Source: Bdellovibrionales bacterium
Lineage (GTDB): Bacteria > Bdellovibrionota > UBA1018 > CAIMNF01
Reading direction: 5' to 3'
Assembly (NCBI GenBank): GCA_947372355.1
Contig: CANBTI010000001.1
Span: 82,296-123,238 of the forward strand
DNA: 40,943 nucleotides
In this document: one piece after another, positions 29,555 through 38,213 of the stretch
Position numbering within the stretch: position 1 is the stretch's first letter
Layout: each line of letters opens with the position of its first letter
Notes under the pieces: model-generated
What the model saw: the letters and a program-made list of their open reading frames with translations, nothing else
Told to the model about the DNA's origin: nothing
The model's database searches: none
Position numbers and translations under genes: made by a program

Positions 29555-30983
29555 TCAAGAGTTAACGGCATTATTGATACTTCCTTTACTTGGAAGTTTG
29601 TTGTCATGGTTTATACCAAAAGCAAGTCAAAGGCTGTATGCACTCTTAGTGTCATTTCTGCAATTGGCTACCGGTATATATATCGCAAGTCATGCAAACT
29701 TCACTAAAGGCGGTGGACTTGAGCAAACACTTCCTTGGCTAAGTGATCTTGGCATTCAATTGCAATTAAGACTCGATTCTACTTCAGTTTGGTTTGTGTT
29801 ATTGAGTGGATTTGTATCATTTGTTGTTCTTGGGTTGAAGGGATCTTGGTATCGTAAACAAGCTAGGCTTTTTACTTCTCTATCTTTCTTTCTAATATTT
29901 GCAATGAATACTGCATTTTTAAGTACAAACTTAATTGTGTTCTATCTTGCCTATGAGGCAGTTTTTATACCCATGATTTTAATGGTTGGAATTTGGGGCA
30001 CAAACGCTAAAGCCACCTCAGTGTTCCGATTCTTTTTGATGAGCTTTTTTGGTTCAATATTAATGTTGGTTTCAATATTTTACTTATCTTATTTAAGTTT
30101 TTTAAAAACTGGAAATCTTTCAACCAATCTTGATGATCTGATGAAACTATCAGCCGATTCAAACATTTCACTATCATTGTGTTTTGTTGGCTTTTTATTG
30201 GCATTTGCAATCAAAGTACCCTTGTTTCCATTTCATGGATGGTTAAAAGAAGTTTATGTAAATGCACCCACCCCTGCAACGATTTGGATGTCCTCACTAC
30301 TTTCTAAACTTGGAGTGTTTGGTTTTATTCGTTTTATCGGGCCATTGTTCATGCCAACGTTTGTAGAGTATCAAGGTGTTTTGCTTGCATTGGCGGCTTT
30401 TTCTGTAATATATGCTGCATTTTTGGCAATTCAGGAAAAAAATCCAAAATCATTATTGGCATATTCTTCCATCAGTCATTTAGGTTTTGTCATGCTTGGG
30501 GTATTTTCTTTAAGTGATGCGGGAAGAACTTCCGCAATCGTACTGAGCGTCAGTCATGGATTAACGAGTGCTGTTTTATTCTACTTGTATGATTTGATAG
30601 AAGTTAGAAAAGAAGGCATTTCTATGGATCGTTACTCTGGGATGGCAAGGCAGTACCCAATCCTATTTGTATGTTTGTTTATTGGAGTTTTAGCATCACT
30701 TTCTTTACCAGGAACATTTAACTTTGTGGGTGAGTTTTTAGTAATGTTACACGCCTATCCGGTGAGTGCACTTTGCACAATCTTATCTGGAATTGGCGTG
30801 ATTTTAGGTTCAGTATACATGTTGAAATTCTATCAAAGAATTGGTTTTGGTAAATCTGAAGAAATGACTTCAACTGCTGATATCCATGGATTTGATTTGA
30901 TTGTGGTAATGGTTATTTTAGCGATAATTATATATTTTGGGTTTCAGCCCTCAATTTTCCTCGGAGGAGTTGATAATGTTTGA
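29544..30983 (+). CDS. nuoM: NADH-quinone oxidoreductase subunit M
   Basis: Antiporter-like proton-pumping subunit, 479 residues and about 14 membrane helices. YLAYEAVFIPMILMVGIWG carries the conserved glutamate, and KVPLFPFHGWLKEVYVNAPT matches the central lysine helix. ATG 29544 lies within the last codons of nuoL (11-base overlap), and the gene ends 8 bases inside nuoN. Confidence 0.95.
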   Translation: MENNQELTALLILPLLGSLLSWFIPKASQRLYALLVSFLQLATGIYIASHANFTKGGGLEQTLPWLSDLGIQLQLRLDSTSVWFVLLSGFVSFVVLGLKGSWYRKQARLFTSLSFFLIFAMNTAFLSTNLIVFYLAYEAVFIPMILMVGIWGTNAKATSVFRFFLMSFFGSILMLVSIFYLSYLSFLKTGNLSTNLDDLMKLSADSNISLSLCFVGFLLAFAIKVPLFPFHGWLKEVYVNAPTPATIWMSSLLSKLGVFGFIRFIGPLFMPTFVEYQGVLLALAAFSVIYAAFLAIQEKNPKSLLAYSSISHLGFVMLGVFSLSDAGRTSAIVLSVSHGLTSAVLFYLYDLIEVRKEGISMDRYSGMARQYPILFVCLFIGVLASLSLPGTFNFVGEFLVMLHAYPVSALCTILSGIGVILGSVYMLKFYQRIGFGKSEEMTSTADIHGFDLIVVMVILAIIIYFGFQPSIFLGGVDNV

Positions 30984-32439
30984 TTTAGCAAATCTAGCCT
31001 TACTGGGGCCATGGTTAGTTTTAAGCTTAGGCATCATGGCTACGATGTTAGTGAGTTCAATCAGAATAGAAACAAGATTACCTGCAAAAATAGTTACGAT
31101 TATCACATTGGTTTTAGTGATGATTACCTCCATAGGATTATTTTCTGAAGGAACTAAAACAGTACTAAATGGATACATTGAAATTTCAAAGTTAAGTTGT
31201 ATGACCTTGTTTTTCATGTCTGGCATTAGTTTAATGTTTGTTGTTGGATCAGGCGGTTACTTAAATAAAGAAAAAATTCATATCTCTGATTACTATAATT
31301 TACTTTTATTGATGGTTTTTGGCGCTTCAATTTTAGTAAGTGCAAAAGATCTTTTTGTGATGTTTATTGCGCTTGAGGTGATGTCTTTACCCGCATACGC
31401 ACTTGTTGGTTTTAGAAGGAATGATTCAAGATCAAATGAGGCAGCAATTAAATATTTCATTTTAGGTGGAGCACTAGGCGCCATCTTTTTAATGGGAACA
31501 TCATTTATTTTTGGAGCAAGCGGTTCTACTCAACTAGCTCAAATTTTTGAATGGTCAAAAGGATACAATGGAGACCTTCTCCTTTTTGTTGTTGGACATT
31601 TATTAGTATTATTTGCATTTTTATTTAAAGTTGCAGCTGCTCCGTTTCATTTTTGGAAACCGGATGTTTACGAGGGAGCACCTGTTTCTGTAACGGGATT
31701 AATGGCAACAGTAATCACCACTGCTGCTTTTGTGGTGTTAGTTAGGTTGTTTCATTTGGTAGATTTTCAATCAACTACATTCGCTCCATACCTTGAATCG
31801 CTGAAACAACTCATACGAGTTGTTGCGGTGATGAGCCTGGTTGGAGGTAGTACAGTACTGATTTTACAAAAAAACCTTAAGAGAATGCTAGCCTACTCAT
31901 CCATAAATCACACCGGATACTTACTCTTGGGTCTACTTGGAACTCTGAGTAAGCCAGATCAAATTTATTCAATTTGGTTTTATTTAGCTGGTTATTCAAT
32001 CATCACTTGTGGATTATTTTTAATGTTGAGTCAATCAACCACAACCAATGATCAAGGTTTAGAGCTGGTTGATCTCACTGGATTAATGAAAAAAAATCCA
32101 TACTTTGCCACTGTTTTATCCATCTTTTTCCTGTCCATGGTTGGGATGCCATTTACTGTAGGTTTTTTTACAAAATATACGGTTTTTATGTCTTCTATTT
32201 CAGCTGGTGAAGTTGGATTTGTTGTTATTGCTGCAATTTGTGCGGTGATAGGAGCATATGGATATCTTCGTCCGATTGCCTTAATGGTGATGCGAGATCC
32301 GGATCCTAGTTCAGCATCATTTGTTGGAACGAAGTTTAATCAGGCAATGATCATTATTCTTGCTGCTTTATGTATTATTTTGGGTATTTTTCCACAGGCG
32401 CTAATACAACTTACGAAAGGTCTTGAGCTGATACCTTAA
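30976..32439 (+). CDS. nuoN: NADH-quinone oxidoreductase subunit N
   Basis: Third antiporter-like subunit, 487 residues. LEVMSLPAYALVGFRRND and KVAAAPFHFWKPDVYEGAP are characteristic. I chose ATG 30976 because GGAGGAG (30963-30969) is placed ideally before it; a TTG at 30937 in the same frame would add 13 residues without a ribosome binding site. It closes the nuoA-N set; all 14 genes are present and in canonical order. Confidence 0.95.
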   Translation: MFDLANLALLGPWLVLSLGIMATMLVSSIRIETRLPAKIVTIITLVLVMITSIGLFSEGTKTVLNGYIEISKLSCMTLFFMSGISLMFVVGSGGYLNKEKIHISDYYNLLLLMVFGASILVSAKDLFVMFIALEVMSLPAYALVGFRRNDSRSNEAAIKYFILGGALGAIFLMGTSFIFGASGSTQLAQIFEWSKGYNGDLLLFVVGHLLVLFAFLFKVAAAPFHFWKPDVYEGAPVSVTGLMATVITTAAFVVLVRLFHLVDFQSTTFAPYLESLKQLIRVVAVMSLVGGSTVLILQKNLKRMLAYSSINHTGYLLLGLLGTLSKPDQIYSIWFYLAGYSIITCGLFLMLSQSTTTNDQGLELVDLTGLMKKNPYFATVLSIFFLSMVGMPFTVGFFTKYTVFMSSISAGEVGFVVIAAICAVIGAYGYLRPIALMVMRDPDPSSASFVGTKFNQAMIIILAALCIILGIFPQALIQLTKGLELIP

Positions 32440-32446
32440 AACAAAT

Positions 32447-35221
32447 ATGGCCAAACTTTATGTCATTCGATTTAAAGGACGAAAAGAAAGTCAGCCCCTT
32501 TCAGAATTAGAAGTGAAAGAGCTGATCTTAAGGCATGAGGTTAGGGAGGAGGATGAAATATCCATTCATCCAAACCAATTTTCACTTTCAGCAAATAGTT
32601 ACCCTGAATTTGAGCTTTTTTTCGGCAATGACAACGAAAAAACCTCAATATTTAGTTCAGATAAAAAAGAGATTCAAATACAAGATGAAAAAACCAGGAT
32701 TTTTGAATCAAAAGATTTAGTTTCATCTGATTTTTTAGAATCACCTGACATTCACGAAAGTTTTAAAAATCAAAAAACCACAATTTTTGAAAGACCAAAA
32801 GAGTTGGTTGGGAAAAGCGGAATTAAAAAATCTGTTAAGGTTCCAAAAAAGTCTTTTTTAATTCTAATGCTACTTGCAATTGTTAGTTATGAAATCATGT
32901 TCGAAGATGATGACGACGATGCCAAACAAAAACAATCAGTGGTGATGGTTCCAGTTCGCCCACAATTGCCGGTTTCTACGGGGAGCTTGCCAGACCCCGC
33001 TAGCAGTGAAAAAATCTATATTAAGGGATTAAAGCCTTACTTTGAAGACACTGTTAGTGGTTATAGAAAAGCGGCCGATACATTTCAGTTGGCGTTAAAG
33101 TATGATGGTCAAAATGTAACGGCATTGGCTATGCTAGCTTCTACATATTTAAATTTAATTGATTCATCCAATCAAGATGAAAATACATATTCAGTTATTA
33201 ATAAACTTATTGATCTATCAAAAGTTAAACAGGCAACATCGGTAGAAATTTTGATCGCTGAGGTTGAATTTTTAGCTAATTCAAGAAGGTATGATGCCGC
33301 CATTCAAAAGCTAGTTGAATATTCAAAGGTGGCTGGGAAAATAGACCCGTCTTTATACTATTATATTGGTTGGCTATATTATCTAAAGCACGAAAACTCT
33401 AATGCATTAAAATATCTAAATTTAATTCCTGCAAGTGCATTGCCCATGCCTAAACTTTATTATCTGCGCGGAGTTTTACACGAAGATAATCAAGAGTTTG
33501 ATGAGGCCATTTCAGAATTCAAGCGCGCACTACAGTACAATCCAAAGCACGCCCACTCCATTCTTGGTTTAGTTAGAATTGCAGAAAAAAAGGGTGAGTT
33601 AAAATCGATGCTCAAATTCATCGAGTTTTTAACCGGCAATCCATCCCTGCAATCACCGAAGGAATATATTAGGACATTATTATATAGATCAAAAATAGCA
33701 TTGTTATATAAAAGAACTGATTTAGCAGTTTCTTCATTGAGTCAGGCGTTAGAATTGGATTCGAAAAATGAAGAGTTAAGACTCGAGTATTACACTTTGT
33801 TATCTCAATCGGTGAAAGATAAAAAATATAAAAATTTAGCTCAAATGTATTCTTTGGTTTTAGAGGGAGAGCGATTTTCACACGAAGGAAAAACGCATGA
33901 GGCAATTACCCTTTTCATTCAAGCGAAGGATACATTTCCAGGTTCAGAAATCCCAATTGAGAAAATGGGTGATTTGTTTTATCAAAGCGGTGAGTTTAAT
34001 AAGGCGGCAAGTAATTATAAAGTAGCCATATCACTTAATCCTAAGGCGGTTCACTTATCTGTAAAATTAATTGACTCATGCATTAAAAATAACGACTGGG
34101 ACGAGGCACAAAAATATTTAGCAAAGTTCCGCGGCGTTCCTGCTCTTAAGAGTTCAATTGATCGTCTTGCGGGAGATTTGGCTTCAAAACAAGGCAATAT
34201 ACAGCAGGCGGTTGTATTTTATCGTAAGGCAATGGCGCGAGATTCAATTGATACCGATGTTTATACCGCTTATGCCAATATTTTAAGAAGTTTAGATCAA
34301 TGTAAAGATGCACAGTTTTTTTATTCTGTTGCTCAAAAATTTGATCCTTTTAATATGGATGCAATTCTTGGATCTGCTAAATGTTTATTGAGCACAGACA
34401 ATGTTCAGCTTGCTGTATCTCGAATTCAAGATGAATTGGTGAGATTGCCTAAAGCAAGGGCAGATTTAACGGCAGGAGTTGCTGAAATATATTTGCTTGC
34501 TAACGATGAAGATCGCGCACTCCAGTTTGCAGATCAAGCGATTGATATTGATTCCAATTATCCTGATAGTTACAGGATTAAAGGTTTAATTTTTACTCAT
34601 AAAATGCTTTCGCAAAAAGACGCTAAGAAAAAGGCACTTGAATCATTTAAAGCATATTCAGATAGAAAACCTTCTGATCCAATTGGTTATGTTAGTCGAT
34701 TTGAAATTTTTCTAAAAGACTCAAGTTTTGATCAAGCGCTTGAAGAGTTAAATAGGATTTTTGAGGTTTCTCCACGTTATCAAGAACTACATTTTAGGAG
34801 AGCCCTGCTATTTTCCAAAATGGGTAAAAATAAGGATGCTCTTTCAGAATTAGATGAGGAACTGAAAATTAATCCAAGGTTAGTGAAGGCATTGGATGAA
34901 AAGGGTAATTTACTTTTGCGAATGAATCAGCTGGATGATGCAATGAAATGTTTTGTTAAATCCATGGAAATCAATCCTCAGGGAGCGCCAGCTAAAATTG
35001 GCGCTGGTTATATTAATTTTTTAAAAAGACAATTTCCTTCTGCATTAGCACTCTTTTCAGCAGCACTAGCTTTAGATAAAGGAAATCCTGATATTCATAA
35101 AAAAATGGGAATGGCGTATCGAGATAGCGGAGATTCGCAAAGAGCGGCACAGTCATTTAGAAACTATCTTGATCTTGCTCCAGATGCTCCAGATCGAGAA
35201 GAGTTTGAAAAGTATCGGTAA
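32447..35221 (+). CDS. Single-span membrane protein with N-terminal GYF-like domain and many TPRs
   Basis: A 924-residue protein of unknown role. Residues 1-58 resemble the bacterial GYF_2-type fold (LYVIRFKG, PLSELEVKELILRHEV), a weak match. A linker (60-133) has three copies of [E/Q]KTxIF at 64-69, 81-86 and 109-114. A membrane helix follows at about 136-152, then five aspartates (154-158) and a Pro-rich stretch. From about 190 to the end there are a dozen or more TPR-type helices (for example YLRGVLHEDNQEFDEAISEF). The basic linker before the helix puts the GYF-like part in the cytoplasm and the TPRs in the periplasm. It begins 7 bases after nuoN without a clear Shine-Dalgarno. GYF plus TPR layouts occur in gliding and envelope machines, but function is not assigned. 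Confidence 0.8.
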   Translation: MAKLYVIRFKGRKESQPLSELEVKELILRHEVREEDEISIHPNQFSLSANSYPEFELFFGNDNEKTSIFSSDKKEIQIQDEKTRIFESKDLVSSDFLESPDIHESFKNQKTTIFERPKELVGKSGIKKSVKVPKKSFLILMLLAIVSYEIMFEDDDDDAKQKQSVVMVPVRPQLPVSTGSLPDPASSEKIYIKGLKPYFEDTVSGYRKAADTFQLALKYDGQNVTALAMLASTYLNLIDSSNQDENTYSVINKLIDLSKVKQATSVEILIAEVEFLANSRRYDAAIQKLVEYSKVAGKIDPSLYYYIGWLYYLKHENSNALKYLNLIPASALPMPKLYYLRGVLHEDNQEFDEAISEFKRALQYNPKHAHSILGLVRIAEKKGELKSMLKFIEFLTGNPSLQSPKEYIRTLLYRSKIALLYKRTDLAVSSLSQALELDSKNEELRLEYYTLLSQSVKDKKYKNLAQMYSLVLEGERFSHEGKTHEAITLFIQAKDTFPGSEIPIEKMGDLFYQSGEFNKAASNYKVAISLNPKAVHLSVKLIDSCIKNNDWDEAQKYLAKFRGVPALKSSIDRLAGDLASKQGNIQQAVVFYRKAMARDSIDTDVYTAYANILRSLDQCKDAQFFYSVAQKFDPFNMDAILGSAKCLLSTDNVQLAVSRIQDELVRLPKARADLTAGVAEIYLLANDEDRALQFADQAIDIDSNYPDSYRIKGLIFTHKMLSQKDAKKKALESFKAYSDRKPSDPIGYVSRFEIFLKDSSFDQALEELNRIFEVSPRYQELHFRRALLFSKMGKNKDALSELDEELKINPRLVKALDEKGNLLLRMNQLDDAMKCFVKSMEINPQGAPAKIGAGYINFLKRQFPSALALFSAALALDKGNPDIHKKMGMAYRDSGDSQRAAQSFRNYLDLAPDAPDREEFEKYR

Positions 35222-35223
35222 AT

Positions 35224-35559
35224 TTATTCTGCCTTTTTATTTAGAAGTAACCCTTTAGCGGGAGAGTGGTCTGTGTGATAGCGAGATGAAAGGCCCGGTG
35301 AGGTTGGGGCGGTTTCTGGGTTTTTGTGTTCATAAAAACCAACCACAACTTCTGTCATTCCTGATTTTTCTAACTCTGAAACCACAGATAATTTAGGTTT
35401 TTTTTGATTGCTTTCGTCACTCGGATTCTCGTCTTTTGGGTGTTCCGGGGGTCGCTCATAGGCCATTCCGCTCCCTGAGCTTGCGCCGGGATCGTTTTCC
35501 ATGCTTTTTGAAGCCCTCACAAGGCTTAGTTTTGGCGGAGCGTTTACCTTATTAATCAA
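35224..35559 (-). CDS. Small hydrophilic protein of unknown function
   Basis: I do not recognise this 111-residue protein. The open frame extends up to 35703, but the likely start is TTG at 35559, since GAGG lies 6-7 bases before it and a good promoter (35577-35604) would put the transcript start between; the upstream frame crosses that promoter. The protein is charged and Pro/Ser/Asn-rich, with no signal peptide or membrane helix. Two related motifs, PPKLSLVRAS near residue 8 and KPKLSVVSELEKSG near 55, flank a disordered acidic stretch, and VVVGFYEH follows. An internal ATG (MENDPGASSG) is an alternative start. It converges on the TPR gene with only 2 bases between the stop codons. Confidence 0.55.
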   Translation of the reverse strand: MINKVNAPPKLSLVRASKSMENDPGASSGSGMAYERPPEHPKDENPSDESNQKKPKLSVVSELEKSGMTEVVVGFYEHKNPETAPTSPGLSSRYHTDHSPAKGLLLNKKAE

Positions 35560-35576
35560 GAGTTTACCTCTATAAT

Positions 35577-35604
35577 AGTATACCAAATAACTCAAATAAT
35601 GCAA
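35577..35604 (-). promoter_or_regulatory. Candidate sigma-70-type promoter of the small unknown gene
   Basis: On the minus strand, TTGCAT (35604-35599) and TATACT (35582-35577) are separated by 16 bases, matching 4 of 6 and 5 of 6 consensus positions. It lies just upstream of GAGG and the TTG start at 35559, which gives a very short leader. Confidence 0.55.
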
Positions 35605-35619
35605 CGCCCCATTATTATC

Positions 35620-35665
35620 TTGCCGACAATACCCCAAATAAGGTATAACCTGTTGTATTAAGAGG
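35620..35665 (+). promoter_or_regulatory. Candidate promoter and ribosome binding site of the SPT-like gene
   Basis: TTGCCG (35620-35625) and TATAAC (35644-35649) are 18 bases apart; AGAGGA (about 35660-35665) is placed well for ATG 35675. A perfect TATAAT also occurs at 35571-35576 but has no good -35 and would give a leader of about 100 bases. Confidence 0.45.
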
Positions 35666-35674
35666 AATTTTTCT

Positions 35675-36940
35675 ATGAGCAATAAGAATGATTTATTTTC
35701 CAAGTGTTACCGTTTTGAAGATGCAAAGAAGCTTCAGGCAATGGGCCTATATCCTTACTTTCGCCAAATCACTGGTTCTACTGGTAACAATGTAAGCTCA
35801 AATGGCAAACGCCAAGTGATGATTGGATCAAACAATTACTTAGGACTCTCTCATGATCCAAGAGTGATGGAAGCTGCAAAGGCTGCTGTTGATAAATACG
35901 GAACGGGCTGTACTGGATCTCGTTTTTTAAATGGAAATTTAGATATTCATGAAGAGCTAGAAGCTCGCCTTGCTAAATTCGTAGGTAAAGAAGCGGCGAT
36001 TTGTTTTTCTACTGGATTTTTTGTTAATCAAGGAACATTGGGCGCACTGATTGGTCGTAGTGACGTAATTTATAGCGATCGCGAAAATCATGCATCCATC
36101 GTTGAGGGTACTCAAGTTGCCCTTGGTGATACGATTAGATTTAAACATAATGACATTGCTGATTTAGAGCGTGTTCTTAAAAATTCTCGCGAAAAATACG
36201 ATGGTGCAATGATTGTTGCTGATGGCGTATTCTCTATGTCTGGGGATATTTTAAATTTACCTCCAGTAATTGAATTGGCTAAAAAATATAACTGTAAACT
36301 TTATGTAGATGATGCCCACGCATTGGGTGTTTTGGGAAGTCACGGACAAGGGACTGGCCAACATTTCGGAATGCATAATGATATTGATTTAGTGATGGGA
36401 ACTTTCTCTAAATCATTTGCTACTAACGGTGGATTTATCGCAGGTACTGCTGATGTGATTCATTATATTAAGCATAAGGCGCGCCCGTTTATTTTCTCTG
36501 CAGCAATGAGTCCAGCTGCAACTGCAACTGCGCTTCGTTGTTTGGATATTATGGAAACAGAAACTCATCATATCGAAAACTTGCGTAAAAACGCCGCATA
36601 TATGAGCAAAAACTTAAAGGCGATGGGTTACAATACGCTGAATAGCCAAACTCCAATTATTCCTCTTTTGATTGGTGATGATGCGGCTGCATTTGCGATC
36701 ACGCAACAATTGTTTGAAGAGGGTGTGTTCATGACCCCAGTAGTTCGCCCAGCAGTTCCAGAGGGTTGCTCACTACTTAGAACTAGTTACATGGCTTCTC
36801 ACACCATGGATGATTTAAACTATGCTCTTGAGCATCTTGAAAAAGTGGGTAAAAAATTTGGCGTTCTTGGAAATCCAGAAAACACTGAGCGTTTAAATAA
36901 ACTAGCAACTGAAAATTTCGGTGCTCATTCCATTGCGTAA
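35675..36940 (+). CDS. spt: Serine palmitoyltransferase-like alpha-oxoamine synthase
   Basis: PLP enzyme of the alpha-oxoamine synthase family, 421 residues. The PLP lysine is Lys246 in MGTFSKSFATNGG; the cofactor aspartate is in YVDDAHALGVLG. Family members include BioF, Kbl, HemA and SPT. Here GLYPYFRQITG, GTGCTGSRFLNGNLDIHEELE and ICFSTGFFVNQ match from memory the bacterial SPTs of Bacteroides type better than BioF or Kbl, so the likely reaction is serine plus acyl-CoA to 3-ketosphinganine, the first step of sphingolipid synthesis. Sphingophosphonolipids are known in Bacteriovorax (formerly Bdellovibrio) stolpii. No other sphingolipid gene is nearby. RuvC begins 9 bases after the stop. Confidence 0.75.
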   Translation: MSNKNDLFSKCYRFEDAKKLQAMGLYPYFRQITGSTGNNVSSNGKRQVMIGSNNYLGLSHDPRVMEAAKAAVDKYGTGCTGSRFLNGNLDIHEELEARLAKFVGKEAAICFSTGFFVNQGTLGALIGRSDVIYSDRENHASIVEGTQVALGDTIRFKHNDIADLERVLKNSREKYDGAMIVADGVFSMSGDILNLPPVIELAKKYNCKLYVDDAHALGVLGSHGQGTGQHFGMHNDIDLVMGTFSKSFATNGGFIAGTADVIHYIKHKARPFIFSAAMSPAATATALRCLDIMETETHHIENLRKNAAYMSKNLKAMGYNTLNSQTPIIPLLIGDDAAAFAITQQLFEEGVFMTPVVRPAVPEGCSLLRTSYMASHTMDDLNYALEHLEKVGKKFGVLGNPENTERLNKLATENFGAHSIA

Positions 36941-36949
36941 TTTCAACGC

Positions 36950-37519
36950 ATGATTATTTTGGGTGTTGATCCAGGATCAAGATTTCTCGGATATGGTTGC
37001 ATTGAAAAAAATGGAAATCAATTTCGAGTGATATGTCACGGAACGGTACATCTTTTTCATAAAGAGTATAAAAACATTCCTGTAGATGAAACCACTCCTT
37101 CTCGATTGAAGGAAATCCATGAAAAGCTTTCTGAAATTATTATCAAATATAAGCCAACGATTATGGCGGTTGAAAAAGTGTTCTTTGCAAAAAATGCGGT
37201 TTCAGCGTTAAAGCTAGGCCAGGCCCGCGGAGTTGTTTTGCTTACCGGTGCTCTTCATGATTTAGAGATCCATGAATATGCGGCTACAGAGGTTAAAGGA
37301 TTAGTTACGGGGTATGGTCGCTCCGATAAAGCACAAGTGGCTAAAACTCTTCAAATGATCTTAGGACAACAAGAGTTTGATACTCTAGATTCCTCCGATG
37401 CTTTATCCATAGCTCTTGCTCATGCGCTGATGCTTCGTCCCGGTAATGAAAAAAAGTCAAAAATACCGGCTAAAAAAACGCGATCTTTAAAAAGCTTAGC
37501 TGAAAGTTTAAAGCGTTGA
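36950..37519 (+). CDS. ruvC: Crossover junction endodeoxyribonuclease RuvC
   Basis: Holliday junction resolvase with an RNase H fold, 189 residues. The four acidic active-site residues are visible: Asp7 in GVDPG, Glu75 in VEKVFFAKN, and Asp147 and Asp150 in DSSDALSIALAHA. It has a lysine-rich C-terminal extension (KKSKIPAKKTRS) beyond the usual end. It starts 9 bases after the SPT-like gene and leads the ruvC-ruvA-ruvB set. No strong ribosome binding site is visible. Confidence 0.96.
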   Translation: MIILGVDPGSRFLGYGCIEKNGNQFRVICHGTVHLFHKEYKNIPVDETTPSRLKEIHEKLSEIIIKYKPTIMAVEKVFFAKNAVSALKLGQARGVVLLTGALHDLEIHEYAATEVKGLVTGYGRSDKAQVAKTLQMILGQQEFDTLDSSDALSIALAHALMLRPGNEKKSKIPAKKTRSLKSLAESLKR

Positions 37520-37550
37520 AATGTGACCAAACTTGCGAGAGCATCACTCT

Positions 37551-38204
37551 ATGCTTTCGTATTTATCTGGAGTAATTAAAGAACGTCAAAATGGTGAAAT
37601 GATTCTTGCTGTTGGCAGCGAAAATACAGGCTGGGTCGGTTATCAAGTTCGAACTCCAGATCATCCTCGCTATGAACCACTCCTTCCGAATGAAAAAGCA
37701 GAAGTTTATATTTATTCACACATTAGAGAAGACGCATTTGATCTATATGGTTTTATCAATGCGGGTGAAAAAAATCTTTTCACTACCCTACTTTCTGTTT
37801 CAGGAGTTGGTCCAAAATTAGGATTAGGACTACTTTCTCACACAGACGCACCAACGTTGATCAACATGATTTTAAGTGAAGACAAAGCGGCTCTCACAAA
37901 TATTTCTGGAGTAGGAAAAAAAACAGCAGAGCGAATGGTGTTAGAACTTAAAGATACAATTCAAAAGAAACAAGAACAGGGATTTTTTGGAAAACTAAAC
38001 TCTGGAAAAACGACCGCTGCTCATTCTGGATTATCAGCATCGAGCACTTTGTTTATGGAAGCTTACTTGGCATTACAGGGACTTGGGTTTAAAGAATTTC
38101 AAGCAAAACAAATGGTCGAACAAGCAATTAGAAAAAACGCATCTCTGAATGCACCAAGCACAAAAGTAGAAGACATTATTAAACACGCGCTTCAGGCGAA
38201 CTAA
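37551..38204 (+). CDS. ruvA: Holliday junction branch migration protein RuvA
   Basis: Tetrameric junction-binding protein, 217 residues. The N-terminal OB fold starts MLSYLSGVIKER; two helix-hairpin-helix motifs are SVSGVGPKLGLGLLS and NISGVGKKTAERMV. The C-terminal RuvB-contact domain (about 165-217) follows a low-complexity linker. ATG 37551 fits the RuvA N-terminus, with GAGAG (37537-37541) before it; a TTG at 37533 in frame would add six residues. Confidence 0.95.
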   Translation: MLSYLSGVIKERQNGEMILAVGSENTGWVGYQVRTPDHPRYEPLLPNEKAEVYIYSHIREDAFDLYGFINAGEKNLFTTLLSVSGVGPKLGLGLLSHTDAPTLINMILSEDKAALTNISGVGKKTAERMVLELKDTIQKKQEQGFFGKLNSGKTTAAHSGLSASSTLFMEAYLALQGLGFKEFQAKQMVEQAIRKNASLNAPSTKVEDIIKHALQAN

Positions 38205-38213
38205 GAGGTAAGC

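Noticed and set aside
35571-35576. Perfect TATAAT on the plus strand as the promoter of the SPT-like gene
   Set aside because: No acceptable -35 at 16-18 bases and a leader of about 100 bases; the same bases are better explained as part of the minus-strand promoter area.
35583-35641. Direct repeat CCAAATAA at 35583 and 35634 as an operator pair
   Set aside because: Eight AT-rich bases repeated once 51 bases apart is not significant in this base composition.
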